Below are positions 13,993 to 22,954 of a stretch of 42,347 bases of DNA, piece after piece. The translations under genes and the position numbers were made by a program. Each line of letters begins with the position of its first letter. Position 1 is the first letter of the stretch. Below the pieces are notes generated by a model that ran no database searches, was not told the origin of the DNA, and was given only the letters and a program-made list of their open reading frames with translations. The stretch is from Thiocystis violacea (lineage in GTDB: Bacteria; Pseudomonadota; Gammaproteobacteria; Chromatiales; Chromatiaceae), in the NCBI RefSeq assembly GCF_016583565.1, contig NZ_NRRF01000046.1:1-42347 (forward strand), read 5' to 3'.

Positions 13993-15349
13993 GCGTTTCG
14001 CCGAAATGCTTCTCCAGCTTAGCCGAAAGCAGCAGGCTGGCCAGCACGAAGGCCAGGAAGAGGTAGAAACCGGGTTCGAGCGCCGTGCCGTTCGTGGTCA
14101 GCAGTTGCGTGCCCAGCGCACCCGAGTTGGCCGACCCATCCGCGCCCGCCGTCGTCATGGCGCGCAGTTGGCTTTCCACCAGGCCATCGAAGCCGATGTA
14201 GGCCATGAAGATGGCGATGACCAGGACATCCGCCATGGACCACTTGCCCGAACGCAGCGCGAAGAAACGCACCCAGGCGGACGCCCGCGCCCGCCCGTAG
14301 TCGAAGTAATAGAGGTAGGTCGTGACCACCTTGAGGGCCGGAAAGATGACGCTGAAGAGCGTGATCAGCACGCCGACCAAGAGCATGTCCGCGGCGCCGG
14401 TCTCGGCCAGGATGCGCACCACCTCGAAAATGCTCTTGGTCTGGAAATAGAGCACCTGATTGGTGAAGACGATGGGCTCGCCCATGAAGATCAGCTTCAG
14501 CTCGCTGATGCGCGCCTCGATCTCGATCATGGGAGTCAGAAGACCGCCCAACAGCAGGATCAGGGTCGCACCGGTCAGGAGCAAGAGCTTGACGGGATCG
14601 AATCCCTGGCGGCCCGCCTCGGCTGACTGCCCCGCCCTCGCCGGCCCGCCGGTGAGGCAGAGCAGGAAGAGCAGCGCGACCGACCCCAGCAGCATCCAGA
14701 GTCGTTCGAGGCTCGGCAGCCGAGCGGCGCGGATCCGCCCCTCGATCAGCGCGCCGCAGCTCTCCGGATCCGCGCAGTCATAGCGCGCGAGCGCGGCCTC
14801 GAGCCGCGAGCGGTCCACCTTCGCGAAGGTGGCATCCGAGGCCTGACGCATGAGGCCGACCAGCTGCGTCTTGATCTCCTGCTTGGCCTCCGGCTTGCTC
14901 AACTGCTCCACGACGGCCTCCGCATACTGCGGGACCTTCCCGCGCAGCCTGTCGAAGTCGACCAGCAGATCCTGCAGACCCTGCTGCAAGACCCCCTGGA
15001 GCTGATCCACCCAGGTCCCGCCGCTCTTGAGATTGCGCCGACGCAGATAGCGCTCGATCTCCACCAGCATGGAATCCAGCACCTGCGCGACCGCCGCGAC
15101 CACCTGTGGTCGGTTCGCGTCCGTCAGCTCGAACTCGCCGATCCGCTTCTCGATCACGGCGGAAATCCGCTCCACCCAGGCATCCGCATCCAGCAGCCCG
15201 TAACGGACGTGATGGATCTCGGCCAGGTCCGTCTTGAGCCGCTTGACCTGGTTCAGGTCCTGGACCAACTGGACGAGCAGGACGCCCGCCGCGACGAAGA
15301 GCGCGATGGCTAGAACTCTCTTGAGAAGGGGAATCTTGAACACAGGCAT
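13982..15349 (-). CDS. PqiA-like (paraquat-inducible protein A family) membrane protein
   Basis: The 455-residue inner-membrane protein has an N-terminal transmembrane helix (about 9-29). A ~180-residue, probably periplasmic, helical domain (about 30-215) comes next. The C-terminal part has at least four further membrane segments (near 220-240, 255-275, 325-345 and 430-450). The C-terminal half carries PqiA-family features: LTPMIEIEARI, GVLITLFSVIFPALKV and GKWSMADVLVIAIFMAYIGF. PqiA proteins work with MCE-domain partners in envelope lipid transport. No MCE gene lies nearby and the usual zinc-ribbon cysteines are absent, so its exact role is uncertain. The long periplasmic insertion is not typical of classical PqiA. 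Confidence 0.72.
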   Translation of the reverse strand: MPVFKIPLLKRVLAIALFVAAGVLLVQLVQDLNQVKRLKTDLAEIHHVRYGLLDADAWVERISAVIEKRIGEFELTDANRPQVVAAVAQVLDSMLVEIERYLRRRNLKSGGTWVDQLQGVLQQGLQDLLVDFDRLRGKVPQYAEAVVEQLSKPEAKQEIKTQLVGLMRQASDATFAKVDRSRLEAALARYDCADPESCGALIEGRIRAARLPSLERLWMLLGSVALLFLLCLTGGPARAGQSAEAGRQGFDPVKLLLLTGATLILLLGGLLTPMIEIEARISELKLIFMGEPIVFTNQVLYFQTKSIFEVVRILAETGAADMLLVGVLITLFSVIFPALKVVTTYLYYFDYGRARASAWVRFFALRSGKWSMADVLVIAIFMAYIGFDGLVESQLRAMTTAGADGSANSGALGTQLLTTNGTALEPGFYLFLAFVLASLLLSAKLEKHFGETHPN

Positions 15350-15445
15350 CGCTCAGTCCAGGACAGCGTCCGTCAATTCGCCGGCAAGCAGCCGGCACCG
15401 AGCCCAGCCATCGGATAGCCAAGTGCGCTGGGCAGTCGGCTCGGC

Positions 15446-15477
15446 ATGATGGCGGCGGCAATCCGCTCCCACGGGGA
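15446..15477. repeat. REP-like single unit
   Basis: GGCGGCGGCAATCCGCTCCCACGGGGA lies between the PqiA-like and beta-helix genes. Its CGCTCCCACGGGGA end is shared exactly with the palindrome at 28705-28772, which marks both as one REP family. Confidence 0.45.
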
Positions 15478-15513
15478 GGGAGCGAATCCAACACGCCTGA
15501 GCGCCGCCGTCAA

Positions 15514-17187
15514 CTAGGTGCTCGAAAGCGATTGACTCAGCGTGCAATCCACGGGAGCGATGCGAGCATGGAAGGTGCCACCCGCCTGAACCGCGAATCC
15601 CTGCGCCAGCGACAGGGAGCTCGCCGCCTCGAAGAGCACATTGCCACCTTGCTGGATGAGGATCTCGCCTTCCGTGCGCAGCGTGGATTCCGAGCGGTAC
15701 GCCCAAGCGCCGTTGTACACCTGACGCCCCCGCAGCACGAAGGGGCCTCGCTCACAGCTTCCAGGGACGGGTGGAGAGACCTCGACCGAGCCAATGTCCA
15801 CCACTTCGTTCGCAATCCGCGCCTCACCACGCTGATCCAAGACGGCTGCGATTAGAACCAAGCTATTGCTGCCGTTATCGATCACCGGGCTCGACGCCAC
15901 CGGGAGATGCGTTTGGGTGGGGCCACCATTGTCGGCGAGCGGAGCGATCGCGCTTGCGATGGCACCGCCCAAGATCAAATCCGTGCCGGCGGGATTGGCG
16001 TTGTAGAATCCAGCATCGCCATTCTGACCGAGCAGGTTATACCCCTTGGAGATGAAGGATCCGGCGTTGTAAAGCTCGATCCCAGAGTCCGGATCCGACC
16101 CGCCGCCCGTCGTGGTGTTACCCGCCAAGAGACTGTTACCCATCAGCAACGTCGACGTCGAACTGTAAATGTAGAGACCACCGCCCCGGTACGTCGCCAG
16201 GTTATTCGAAATAGTGGTGCTCAAGAGATTCAGAATGGCGGAGCCGGCGAGGCAAAGCCCGCCGCCCGTGTAAGCAACATTTCCTGACAAGGTGTTATTA
16301 TAGAAGGTGATGTTCGAGGTGTCCGAGAGAATGATACCGCCACCGCATGAACTGCGCGCCTCATTGCCTGAGAATGTGCTGTTAGTGATCGTCAGCGTGG
16401 TGGCGTTATCACTATAGAGACCTCCCCCACCATAAGCTGTGGTAGTGGTATTGCCAGTAACGGCAGATCGATCGATCGTGAAACTTCCCCCATTATTAGC
16501 GAAACCACGATTCAGGTTATCGCTCAACTCGCTGTTTCCGATCGCGACTGTGCCGTAATAGTTTTCGATACCCTGATCTGCATTTGCCGTCAGAACAGAG
16601 TCGCTTACATCAATACTTCCATCGCGATTATAAATGCCGTCGTCATTATTCTCGGCAAGGAGGCTATTCACGACAGCAAGGTTAGCCGAGGAGCCGTAGT
16701 TCTCAATGCCCTTACTGTAATTCTGATAGATGCTGCATTCCGAAACACTCAAAGTGCCATTGTAATTATAAATACCACGCTGCCCATTGGTAATGGACAA
16801 TCCAGAAATGCTCACAACAGAACCACTTCTAACGTAGAAGACATCCCGATCTCTGCCGTTGCCAAGGATCTCGATCACAGTGGCGCCGGGGCCAACAATA
16901 TCCAGCACACCGGTGATCTCCAGAGTGCCCGTGATTGGTAGGATCCCGCTCAATCCCGAAGCAAACACGATCCGGTCAGCGCCCGGCTGAGCGGTCGCAT
17001 CGAGAATGGCCTGGCGGAGTGAACCGGATCCGCTGTCGCCGAGATTGGTGACGGTGTAGGTGCCAGACCACGCCGAGGCTGCCGTGAGCGATAACGCGAC
17101 AGCCAAGAATGGGGCATAGGCGCCCCCGTGACGGAGAGTATTGAATCCCTGAGGACGACAATCACCCGAACGCAGATGCAGCTTCAT
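15514..17187 (-). CDS. Secreted right-handed beta-helix protein
   Basis: The 557-residue protein has a signal peptide (about 1-42, ending SAW/ASAWSG). A SGSGSLRQAILDA motif (about 52-64), typical of choice-of-anchor and polymorphic outer-membrane beta-helix proteins, comes next. A long run of short beta-helix coils follows, rich in Asn, Ser, Thr and Gly (LTITNSTFSGNEARSSCGGG and similar, about 110-400). The tail (about 420-557) includes NGGPTQTHLP and DIGSVEV, frequent near the end of such proteins. It is likely surface-exposed or extracellular. The start at 17187 gives the best signal peptide; 39 upstream in-frame codons look unrelated. The middle of the gene is visibly less GC-rich than its neighbours, fitting the Asn/Thr-rich repeats or transfer. 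Confidence 0.78.
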   Translation of the reverse strand: MKLHLRSGDCRPQGFNTLRHGGAYAPFLAVALSLTAASAWSGTYTVTNLGDSGSGSLRQAILDATAQPGADRIVFASGLSGILPITGTLEITGVLDIVGPGATVIEILGNGRDRDVFYVRSGSVVSISGLSITNGQRGIYNYNGTLSVSECSIYQNYSKGIENYGSSANLAVVNSLLAENNDDGIYNRDGSIDVSDSVLTANADQGIENYYGTVAIGNSELSDNLNRGFANNGGSFTIDRSAVTGNTTTTAYGGGGLYSDNATTLTITNSTFSGNEARSSCGGGIILSDTSNITFYNNTLSGNVAYTGGGLCLAGSAILNLLSTTISNNLATYRGGGLYIYSSTSTLLMGNSLLAGNTTTGGGSDPDSGIELYNAGSFISKGYNLLGQNGDAGFYNANPAGTDLILGGAIASAIAPLADNGGPTQTHLPVASSPVIDNGSNSLVLIAAVLDQRGEARIANEVVDIGSVEVSPPVPGSCERGPFVLRGRQVYNGAWAYRSESTLRTEGEILIQQGGNVLFEAASSLSLAQGFAVQAGGTFHARIAPVDCTLSQSLSST

Positions 17188-17689
17188 ATGCACGTTTCTC
17201 CAAAAGCGCCATTCGATTCCACCGTCTGCACATGCAGACTCCCTTTGTCCTCGGGCGACCTGAAGGCCCGAGGCAGGCACTGTAAAACGAGGCCGGACGA
17301 ACACGCAACCGCCACCATCCCGGTCGGAATGCGAACACGTTTTGGGTCAATGAACCAGGGCGAGGCGAGCATCGCCGTCGCGACCGCAACGGTCTCGATC
17401 GCCCATCGGGAGCGACGACCTGGGTACAGGCTTCTCGAGCACCGGCCTCAGCGCGCCGATAGCCATCTCGCTCGCCGCCGATTCGTTTGACAACGACGGG
17501 CGCTTCGACGACTGTTCCGCCGCGTCGAATCGCAGACTGGAAACGGCGACCCCAAGACGACCTCCGCGTCTGCGCCGACATCGCGCACCCTCCGGCCGCG
17601 CGCCGCGGCCGGGCTCAACGCACCATCGCCCGAGCACCGCACCGCCCAGCGCCTCATCGAGCACAAGCCCTATCAAGGACAGCGTCCCA
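17188..17689. other. Divergent intergenic region, no feature recognised
   Basis: About 500 bases separate the divergent beta-helix and acyltransferase genes. Open frames here have no recognisable domains and no convincing ribosome sites. Promoters for both genes should lie here, but none could be placed with confidence. Confidence 0.4.
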
Positions 17690-19630
17690 ATGCCAAGCCT
17701 TCGGCCCCGACCAGCGCACGACTACCGCCCCGACATCGACGGCCTGCGTGCGCTCGCCATCTTGCCCGTCGTTCTCTTTCATGCCCATGTGCCGGGCTTT
17801 TCAGGCGGATTCGTCGGCGTCGACGTCTTCTTCGTGATCTCTGGCTTTCTGATCACCGCGATCATCGACAGGGAGCTGCGAGCGGGCCACTTCACCATCA
17901 CGCGCTTCTACGAGCGGCGCGCCAGGCGCATCCTGCCGGCGCTCTTCGTGGTCATGGCATGCTGTTCGGTCCTCGCGGCCATCCTCCTGTTCCCGAACCA
18001 ATATCTCGCCTATGCGCGCTCGCTGATCGCCGCGACCCTCTTCGTGTCGAGTTTTCTCTTCAGGCGCGAGGATGGCTACTTCGACCTGACGTCGGACGAA
18101 AAACCCCTGCTGCATACCTGGTCGCTGTCGGTCGAGGAGATCTACTACGTCTTCTTCCCGCTGATGCTGATCTGGGCATGGCGCCTGGTCCGCGACCGGC
18201 GGCTCCTCGTCTTGATCGCCGTCGGCCTGCTCTCCTTCATCGCCTCGGTCGGCGGACTCTATCTGGACCCCACCTCCAAGTCCGTCTTCTTCCTACCGCA
18301 CTTTCGCGCCTGGGAGTTCCTCTTGGGCGCCACGATCGCGCTCGCCTCCCCGCGCCTCATACTGAGCCAGCGCATCGCGGACGCCGCCTCGGCGATCGGT
18401 GTGCTCATGATCCTGGTCGCCGTCTTCGCCTATTCCGGCGAGACCGTTTTCCCTGGGCTGGCCGCGCTCCTGCCCTGCGCGGGCGCCGCCCTGGTGATCG
18501 CCGCGGGGCGCGGACGCGAGACGCTCGCCGGCAAAGGACTTGCCAGCCCCGCCGTCGTCTTCATCGGGCTGATCTCCTACTCGCTCTATCTCTGGCATTG
18601 GCCCTTGCTGGTCTTCGCGCGCGCCTACCTGGGGGCTGACCTGCAGGGCTGGCAGGCGGCGATGGTCATCCTGCTCTCCCTGGCACTCGCGACCGTCACC
18701 TGGCGCTTCGTCGAGCGTCCCTTTCGCGGCAAGGGCGGCCTGCTGAGCAAGCGACAGCTGCTGGTCGCCTCCATCCTCGGGATGCTGCTCTTCGTCGGCA
18801 TCGGGCTTCACGGCATCCTGACCAGGGGATGGATCAGCCGCTATCCGGTCGAGGTGGTCAGAATCCTCTTCGCCGGAGAGGATAAGGATCCGCGCCAGGA
18901 CGCCTGCATGACGATCAGCCCCAGCAACGCGGGCTGCCTCTATGGCGCGACGGATGCGACCGCGAGATTCGCGCTCTGGGGCGACAGCCATGCGGCGGTC
19001 CAGGCCGTTATGCTGGGCGAACTGGCGCGCGAGCATGGCAGCGCCCTCCAGGTCTTCACCATGCCGGCCTGTCCGCCCCTCGTGGGCTGGAAAGAGGTTC
19101 CCCAGCCGTGGGGCAAGGACTGCACGCGGTTTCAGGAGCTGGCCTATCGCCGGATCCTGGAGTCGCCGCAGATCGAGACCGTCTTGCTGGCGGCGAACTA
19201 CGTCAAGTACGGCTATCAGGACGGCACCTTCGCGCAGGCACTGGACCAGGTGGTCGGGGGCCTGCGCGCATCCGGCAAGAAGGTGGTGCTCATCGATCCG
19301 ACACCTCAGCTCGAGGAGGAGATCCCCTTGGTGCTGAGCCGCAAGGTCCTGGCCGGCAAGACGCCAACCACCCTGACTCAGCCGTTGAGCGAGTATCTGG
19401 CGTCGAGCCATGCGGTCACCGACTTCCTCGACCGCATCGCCCGGCGGCACGGCGCCACCCGCGTCTTTCCCCAATCACGGCTATGCGATGCGCGAGACTG
19501 CTATTTCTACCGGGACAAGACCGTCTACTACTACGACGCCCATCACCTCAGCCTCAGCGGCTCCGCCTATCTCCGCCCCCTGTTCGAGCCGCTGTTCGAC
19601 GCGCGGGGCCAATCTCGCCGGGATCCATGA
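17690..19630 (+). CDS. OafA/YrhL-type acyltransferase with C-terminal SGNH domain
   Basis: The 646-residue protein pairs a multi-spanning acyltransferase-3 domain (about 1-370) with a periplasmic SGNH hydrolase-like domain (about 420-640). The first begins YRPDIDGLRALAILPVVLFH; RARRILPA, HTWSLSVEE and YSLYLWHWP are its conserved motifs. The SGNH part shows GDSH near residue 431 and the distal Asp-His pair in YDAHHLSLSG near 617. Such proteins O-acetylate cell-surface polysaccharides: the membrane domain moves the acyl group across the membrane and the SGNH domain transfers it. AAGGA lies ~10 bases ahead of the ATG. No polysaccharide cluster surrounds it, so the acceptor is unknown. Confidence 0.9.
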   Translation: MPSLRPRPAHDYRPDIDGLRALAILPVVLFHAHVPGFSGGFVGVDVFFVISGFLITAIIDRELRAGHFTITRFYERRARRILPALFVVMACCSVLAAILLFPNQYLAYARSLIAATLFVSSFLFRREDGYFDLTSDEKPLLHTWSLSVEEIYYVFFPLMLIWAWRLVRDRRLLVLIAVGLLSFIASVGGLYLDPTSKSVFFLPHFRAWEFLLGATIALASPRLILSQRIADAASAIGVLMILVAVFAYSGETVFPGLAALLPCAGAALVIAAGRGRETLAGKGLASPAVVFIGLISYSLYLWHWPLLVFARAYLGADLQGWQAAMVILLSLALATVTWRFVERPFRGKGGLLSKRQLLVASILGMLLFVGIGLHGILTRGWISRYPVEVVRILFAGEDKDPRQDACMTISPSNAGCLYGATDATARFALWGDSHAAVQAVMLGELAREHGSALQVFTMPACPPLVGWKEVPQPWGKDCTRFQELAYRRILESPQIETVLLAANYVKYGYQDGTFAQALDQVVGGLRASGKKVVLIDPTPQLEEEIPLVLSRKVLAGKTPTTLTQPLSEYLASSHAVTDFLDRIARRHGATRVFPQSRLCDARDCYFYRDKTVYYYDAHHLSLSGSAYLRPLFEPLFDARGQSRRDP

Positions 19631-19963
19631 GCCTGTGCCTGGGCGAACTGGATCAAGGTGCGTCGGCCATCACCCGGTGATACTTCTCGTCGATCGGGTC
19701 ATTGTCGATGGGATCGAAGGAGGCATTGGGCGCGCGCACCTCGAACAGCATGGACGCGCTGAATTCCTGACCGTGCAGGTCGATCCTTCGACCTGGCTGG
19801 TCGCAAGCCCCATGACACCGGCGATCTCGCGATGGAAGACCTTGCCCATGAGGCCGCTGTTCGTGCGGGCGATAGCGAGGGTGTCGCCTCGACGAATCAC
19901 CCGGAACCGGAACAACATGAGCTTCCGCGTCCACCGCCAGCCATGGATCCCGTCGCCTCGCAC
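19631..19963 (-). other. Intergenic stretch with a possible frameshifted coding remnant
   Basis: No intact gene is supported. On the minus strand, two overlapping frames read as if split by a frameshift. One (from 19963) gives RKLMLFRFRVIRRGDTLAIA and continues to GLATSQ; the other gives SMLFEVRAPNASFDPIDNDP to a stop at 19653. Joined, they would make a basic-to-acidic protein of ~95 residues. I do not recognise the family; it may be a degraded gene or a chance reading. Confidence 0.3.
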
Positions 19964-20539
19964 CTAGCGGTCGCTCTGAAAGAGCGCCGCGTAGTCGCCA
20001 TAGCCCTCTTTCTCGAGCTCGGCGACCGGGATGAAGCGCAGGGAGGCGGAGTTGATGCAGTAGCGCAACCCGGTCGGCTTGGGACCGTCATCGAAGAGGT
20101 GCCCGAGATGGGAATCGCCGATGCGCGAACGCACCTCGGTGCGGACCATCCCCAGCGCGCGGTCCTGATGCTCGACGATCAATTTCGGCTCCAGGGGCGC
20201 GTAGAAGCTGGGCCAGCCGGTTCCGGACTCGAACTTCTCCCGCGAGCTGAAGAGCGGCTCGCCGGAGACGACATCGACGTAGATACCCTCCTCGTGATTG
20301 TCCCAGTAGCGATTGCGGAAAGGCGGCTCGGTGCCTTCACGCTGAGTGACCCGGTATTGCAGCGGATCCAGGCGATGCTCGATCTCGTCCTGGGATGGCC
20401 GTTTCCAAGGCAGGGTTTCCCCAGCCTCGGCGCTCGCCGGGGCATCAGCGGCCAGGGCTTTGGGTGTCGGGACCGCCAAGGAGAAGGCCGCGGCTGCGAG
20501 CATCACGGATGCGACGGGAAGATTCGGTCGATTCATCAT
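19964..20539 (-). CDS. msrB: Periplasmic peptide methionine-R-sulfoxide reductase
   Basis: The 191-residue protein has a signal peptide (about 1-30, ending ALA-AD) and an MsrB domain (about 45-175) with [42 protein letters not shown] and INSASLRF. Catalytic C161 is present. The resolving-cysteine position of many MsrB proteins (SGCGWP) is T107 here. The two zinc CxxC pairs are replaced by VVSG and RSRIGD. The mature protein therefore has one cysteine and should bind no zinc, so it would depend on an external thiol for recycling. It repairs R-methionine sulfoxide, here in the periplasm. An AGGAG site precedes the ATG at 20539. Confidence 0.93.
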   Translation of the reverse strand: MMNRPNLPVASVMLAAAAFSLAVPTPKALAADAPASAEAGETLPWKRPSQDEIEHRLDPLQYRVTQREGTEPPFRNRYWDNHEEGIYVDVVSGEPLFSSREKFESGTGWPSFYAPLEPKLIVEHQDRALGMVRTEVRSRIGDSHLGHLFDDGPKPTGLRYCINSASLRFIPVAELEKEGYGDYAALFQSDR

Positions 20540-20803
20540 GGAAGAGGCTCCTGGATTGAAAGGGGTCTGCGATTGAACGGGGTCTGCTGCCCGAGCCGCT
20601 GGCGGTTCGCTGGCCTCGCTAGTTCTGAGAGCCTGTCGACCCGCCCGAGTTTCATCGCTCAGGGACATCTCCAATCCAGCGATCTCCAAACATCGCCACG
20701 GCGACGCCTGCACCGCAACCCTTGTCCAGCCTGACCTCGCCATCATCTACGACCCCGCCAAGCTCGACGCCGAGCGCGCCCGCGTTTTCTGAGGAACACG
20801 ACC

Positions 20804-21409
20804 ATGCAACCGGACGAAAAACCCTACGCCCCCTCCTGCGAGGAGAACAAAGCCCCCATCCTCGCGGTCATCGGCCCCCTGTTCCGCGATGCCCGTCGAT
20901 TGCTCGAAATCGGCGGCGGCACGGGTCAGCATGCGGTTTGCTTCGCCGCCGCCCTGCCCCATCTGCGCTGGCAGACCAGCGATGTGGCGGACAATCTGCC
21001 GGGTATCCGGGCCTGGATGGACGAAGCGGCGCTGCCCAACCTGCCGCCACCGTTGACGCTCGATGTGCTGGGTGCCTGGCCGGAGGGTCCCTTCGATGCC
21101 GTCTTCAGCGCCAATACCGCGCACATCATGCCGGTGGAGGCGGTCGCGGCCATGTTTCGCGGCGTGGGAGAGGTGCTCGCGCCGGGTGGTCGCTTTGCAC
21201 TCTATGGCCCCTTCAATGTGGACGGCGGCTACACCAGCGACAGCAATCGCCGCTTCGATGCCTGGCTCAAGACGCAGAATCCGCGGATGGGTCTGCGCGA
21301 TCTGGAGGATCTCGCGACCTTGGCCGAGCAGCAGGGTTTGACGCTGGCGGCCAATCACGCCATGCCGGTCAACAATCGCACGCTGGTCTGGGAACGGGCG
21401 CCAGCGTGA
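20804..21409 (+). CDS. DUF938 SAM-dependent methyltransferase-like protein
   Basis: The 201-residue protein matches DUF938, a class I methyltransferase-fold family. LLEIGGGTGQHAVCFAAALP (about 33-52) is the SAM-binding motif I, SDVADNL holds the acidic motif II, and FSANTAHIM (about 100-108) is motif IV. GGRFALYGPFNVDGGYTSDSN and the end TLVWERA are family-typical. The substrate is unknown. The N-terminal APSCEENKAPIL is also conserved in the family and supports the ATG at 20804. It follows msrB divergently with a ~260-bp gap. Confidence 0.88.
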   Translation: MQPDEKPYAPSCEENKAPILAVIGPLFRDARRLLEIGGGTGQHAVCFAAALPHLRWQTSDVADNLPGIRAWMDEAALPNLPPPLTLDVLGAWPEGPFDAVFSANTAHIMPVEAVAAMFRGVGEVLAPGGRFALYGPFNVDGGYTSDSNRRFDAWLKTQNPRMGLRDLEDLATLAEQQGLTLAANHAMPVNNRTLVWERAPA

Positions 21410-21470
21410 TGCCTGATAGACTCCGCGCAAACCGCATCAATCCAGTTCAGCGCAAAGCGCATCACAGACC

Positions 21471-22628
21471 GTGATATCCCCCTCCACTAGCATCGACACA
21501 CAGGCCGATCGACTGCGCGGCCAAGCATTTACCGCACGCGGGGTTTTTGAGATGTCTGCCCAGGCGACACGAAACATCGAGCGTCAACCGCTGCTGGTCG
21601 GCGAAGTCATCGAGCTTGCGCGTGATTTCGTCAGCCAGGATTTCGCCAAGCGCGAGGGTTTCTGGGGCGCCTACCTCACCGGCTCCATCAACCGCATGGA
21701 TCCGGATACGGCCTTTCCCGCCTATCTGGACGTCGATATTCGCGTCGTCCTGGCCTCTGCCGTCCGTGATGAAGTCGAAGCCCTGCAGTACCAAGGCTAT
21801 CTGTTGGACTGCAACATCACCCCGAGCGGCGACTACCAAAGTTCCGAGGCCATCTTGCCGCTGCCGGGGAAGGCCTGCCATTTCGTCGGCAACCACATCC
21901 TGCTCGACTCGCGGGAGCGTCTCGGCCGGCTGCAGGAAGACGTCTCGGCCGCCTTCGGGCGACGCCAATGGGTCGCGCGCCGAGTCGCCTCCAGCCTCGC
22001 CTCGGCGCGGGCCGCGCTCGGCGCCCTGAAGTCCGCGACCGACACGGTCGGCACCCTGCACGCGCTGGGAGAGTTCCTACTCTATGCCTGCGCGAGCATC
22101 AGCATCGCCCACCTCGCGCCACCCACGCACCGCCGCGCGCTGGTCAATCTGAGATCCATCACGCAGACGCATGCCGCCTCCGCGCTGCACGCGCACGCCC
22201 TCGCCGCGCTCGGCAGCGACCAACTGGAGACGCAAGAGACCCGGCACTTCCTGCAGCACTGCATCGACGCCTTCGATCGCGGTCTCGCCGTGAAACGGCA
22301 GCCTGTTCCCTTCAATTGGATGCTGCATCCCTGCCTGCGCAGCTACCTGCAGGACGGCGCGCTGGAGCTCATCGACGAAGGCGCCCATCGCGAAGCCATC
22401 TTCTGGCTCCTGCGGTTCTTCCACATCGCCATTGCCGCGATCCGGCAGGATGGAACGCCGCAGGACAAACTCCTGCATGGCAACCATCTGATGCGCTTCC
22501 TCGCCGCCCTTGGACTCGAATCCACAGCCGCGTTGCAGACGCGCATCCTGCTCTGCGAGTCCTTGGTCGCCGAGATCGACGCCTACACCCAGGGTGTGAT
22601 CGCCACCTCCCCGCTGCTGGTTGACTGA
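21471..22628 (+). CDS. Nucleotidyltransferase-fold-like hypothetical protein
   Basis: The protein (up to 385 residues) is not a family I can name. Near the N-terminus, YLTGSINRMDPDTAFPAYLD followed by VDIRVVL has the GS(x)n-DxD spacing of nucleotidyltransferase domains (G71-S72, D87, D89). A third acidic residue may be D113 in LLDCNI. The remainder (about 150-385) is all-helical, resembling the helical domains that follow this fold in substrate-binding roles. The start is uncertain: GTG at 21471 has no clear ribosome site, and ATG at 21552 (residue 28) is an alternative. It lies 61 bp after the DUF938 gene and could share its transcript. Confidence 0.6.
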   Translation: MISPSTSIDTQADRLRGQAFTARGVFEMSAQATRNIERQPLLVGEVIELARDFVSQDFAKREGFWGAYLTGSINRMDPDTAFPAYLDVDIRVVLASAVRDEVEALQYQGYLLDCNITPSGDYQSSEAILPLPGKACHFVGNHILLDSRERLGRLQEDVSAAFGRRQWVARRVASSLASARAALGALKSATDTVGTLHALGEFLLYACASISIAHLAPPTHRRALVNLRSITQTHAASALHAHALAALGSDQLETQETRHFLQHCIDAFDRGLAVKRQPVPFNWMLHPCLRSYLQDGALELIDEGAHREAIFWLLRFFHIAIAAIRQDGTPQDKLLHGNHLMRFLAALGLESTAALQTRILLCESLVAEIDAYTQGVIATSPLLVD

Positions 22629-22954
22629 CCCGCGCCCATCGACTCCGCCGTCGAGCGGGCGAGCGGAGAGCCCGCGCGACTCATCCACGTCTTGTGCCTG
22701 CGCGCCGCGAGCAGCGCCGCCCGACCACCGGCGGCGGCTCTACCCGGCGACGAAGGTCTCATGCAACGCCCGCCAAGGGCGCCACGCGCGCGATCGCGAG
22801 AATGCGCATCAGCGCTTTCACGCAGCCAATTGATTGAGAAGGCGTTGAAAAGGATCCGCAAGGGGTGCCCTTGAGCGCAGAGCGCGGTATCCTAGACGCA
22901 TCGAATCGGTCAAGACGGATCAGGTGCCCGCACACTTCGGGAACGAAAAGCCAT
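22629..22954. other. Intergenic region, nothing recognised
   Basis: About 325 bases separate the nucleotidyltransferase-like and L,D-transpeptidase genes. A weak hairpin (CGGGC/GCCCG around 22657-22676) is the only structure noticed. Short open frames show no domain. Confidence 0.4.

Noticed and set aside
19653..19963. Intact gene between the acyltransferase and msrB
   Set aside because: Only two overlapping partial frames exist and no family is recognised; described as a possible remnant only.
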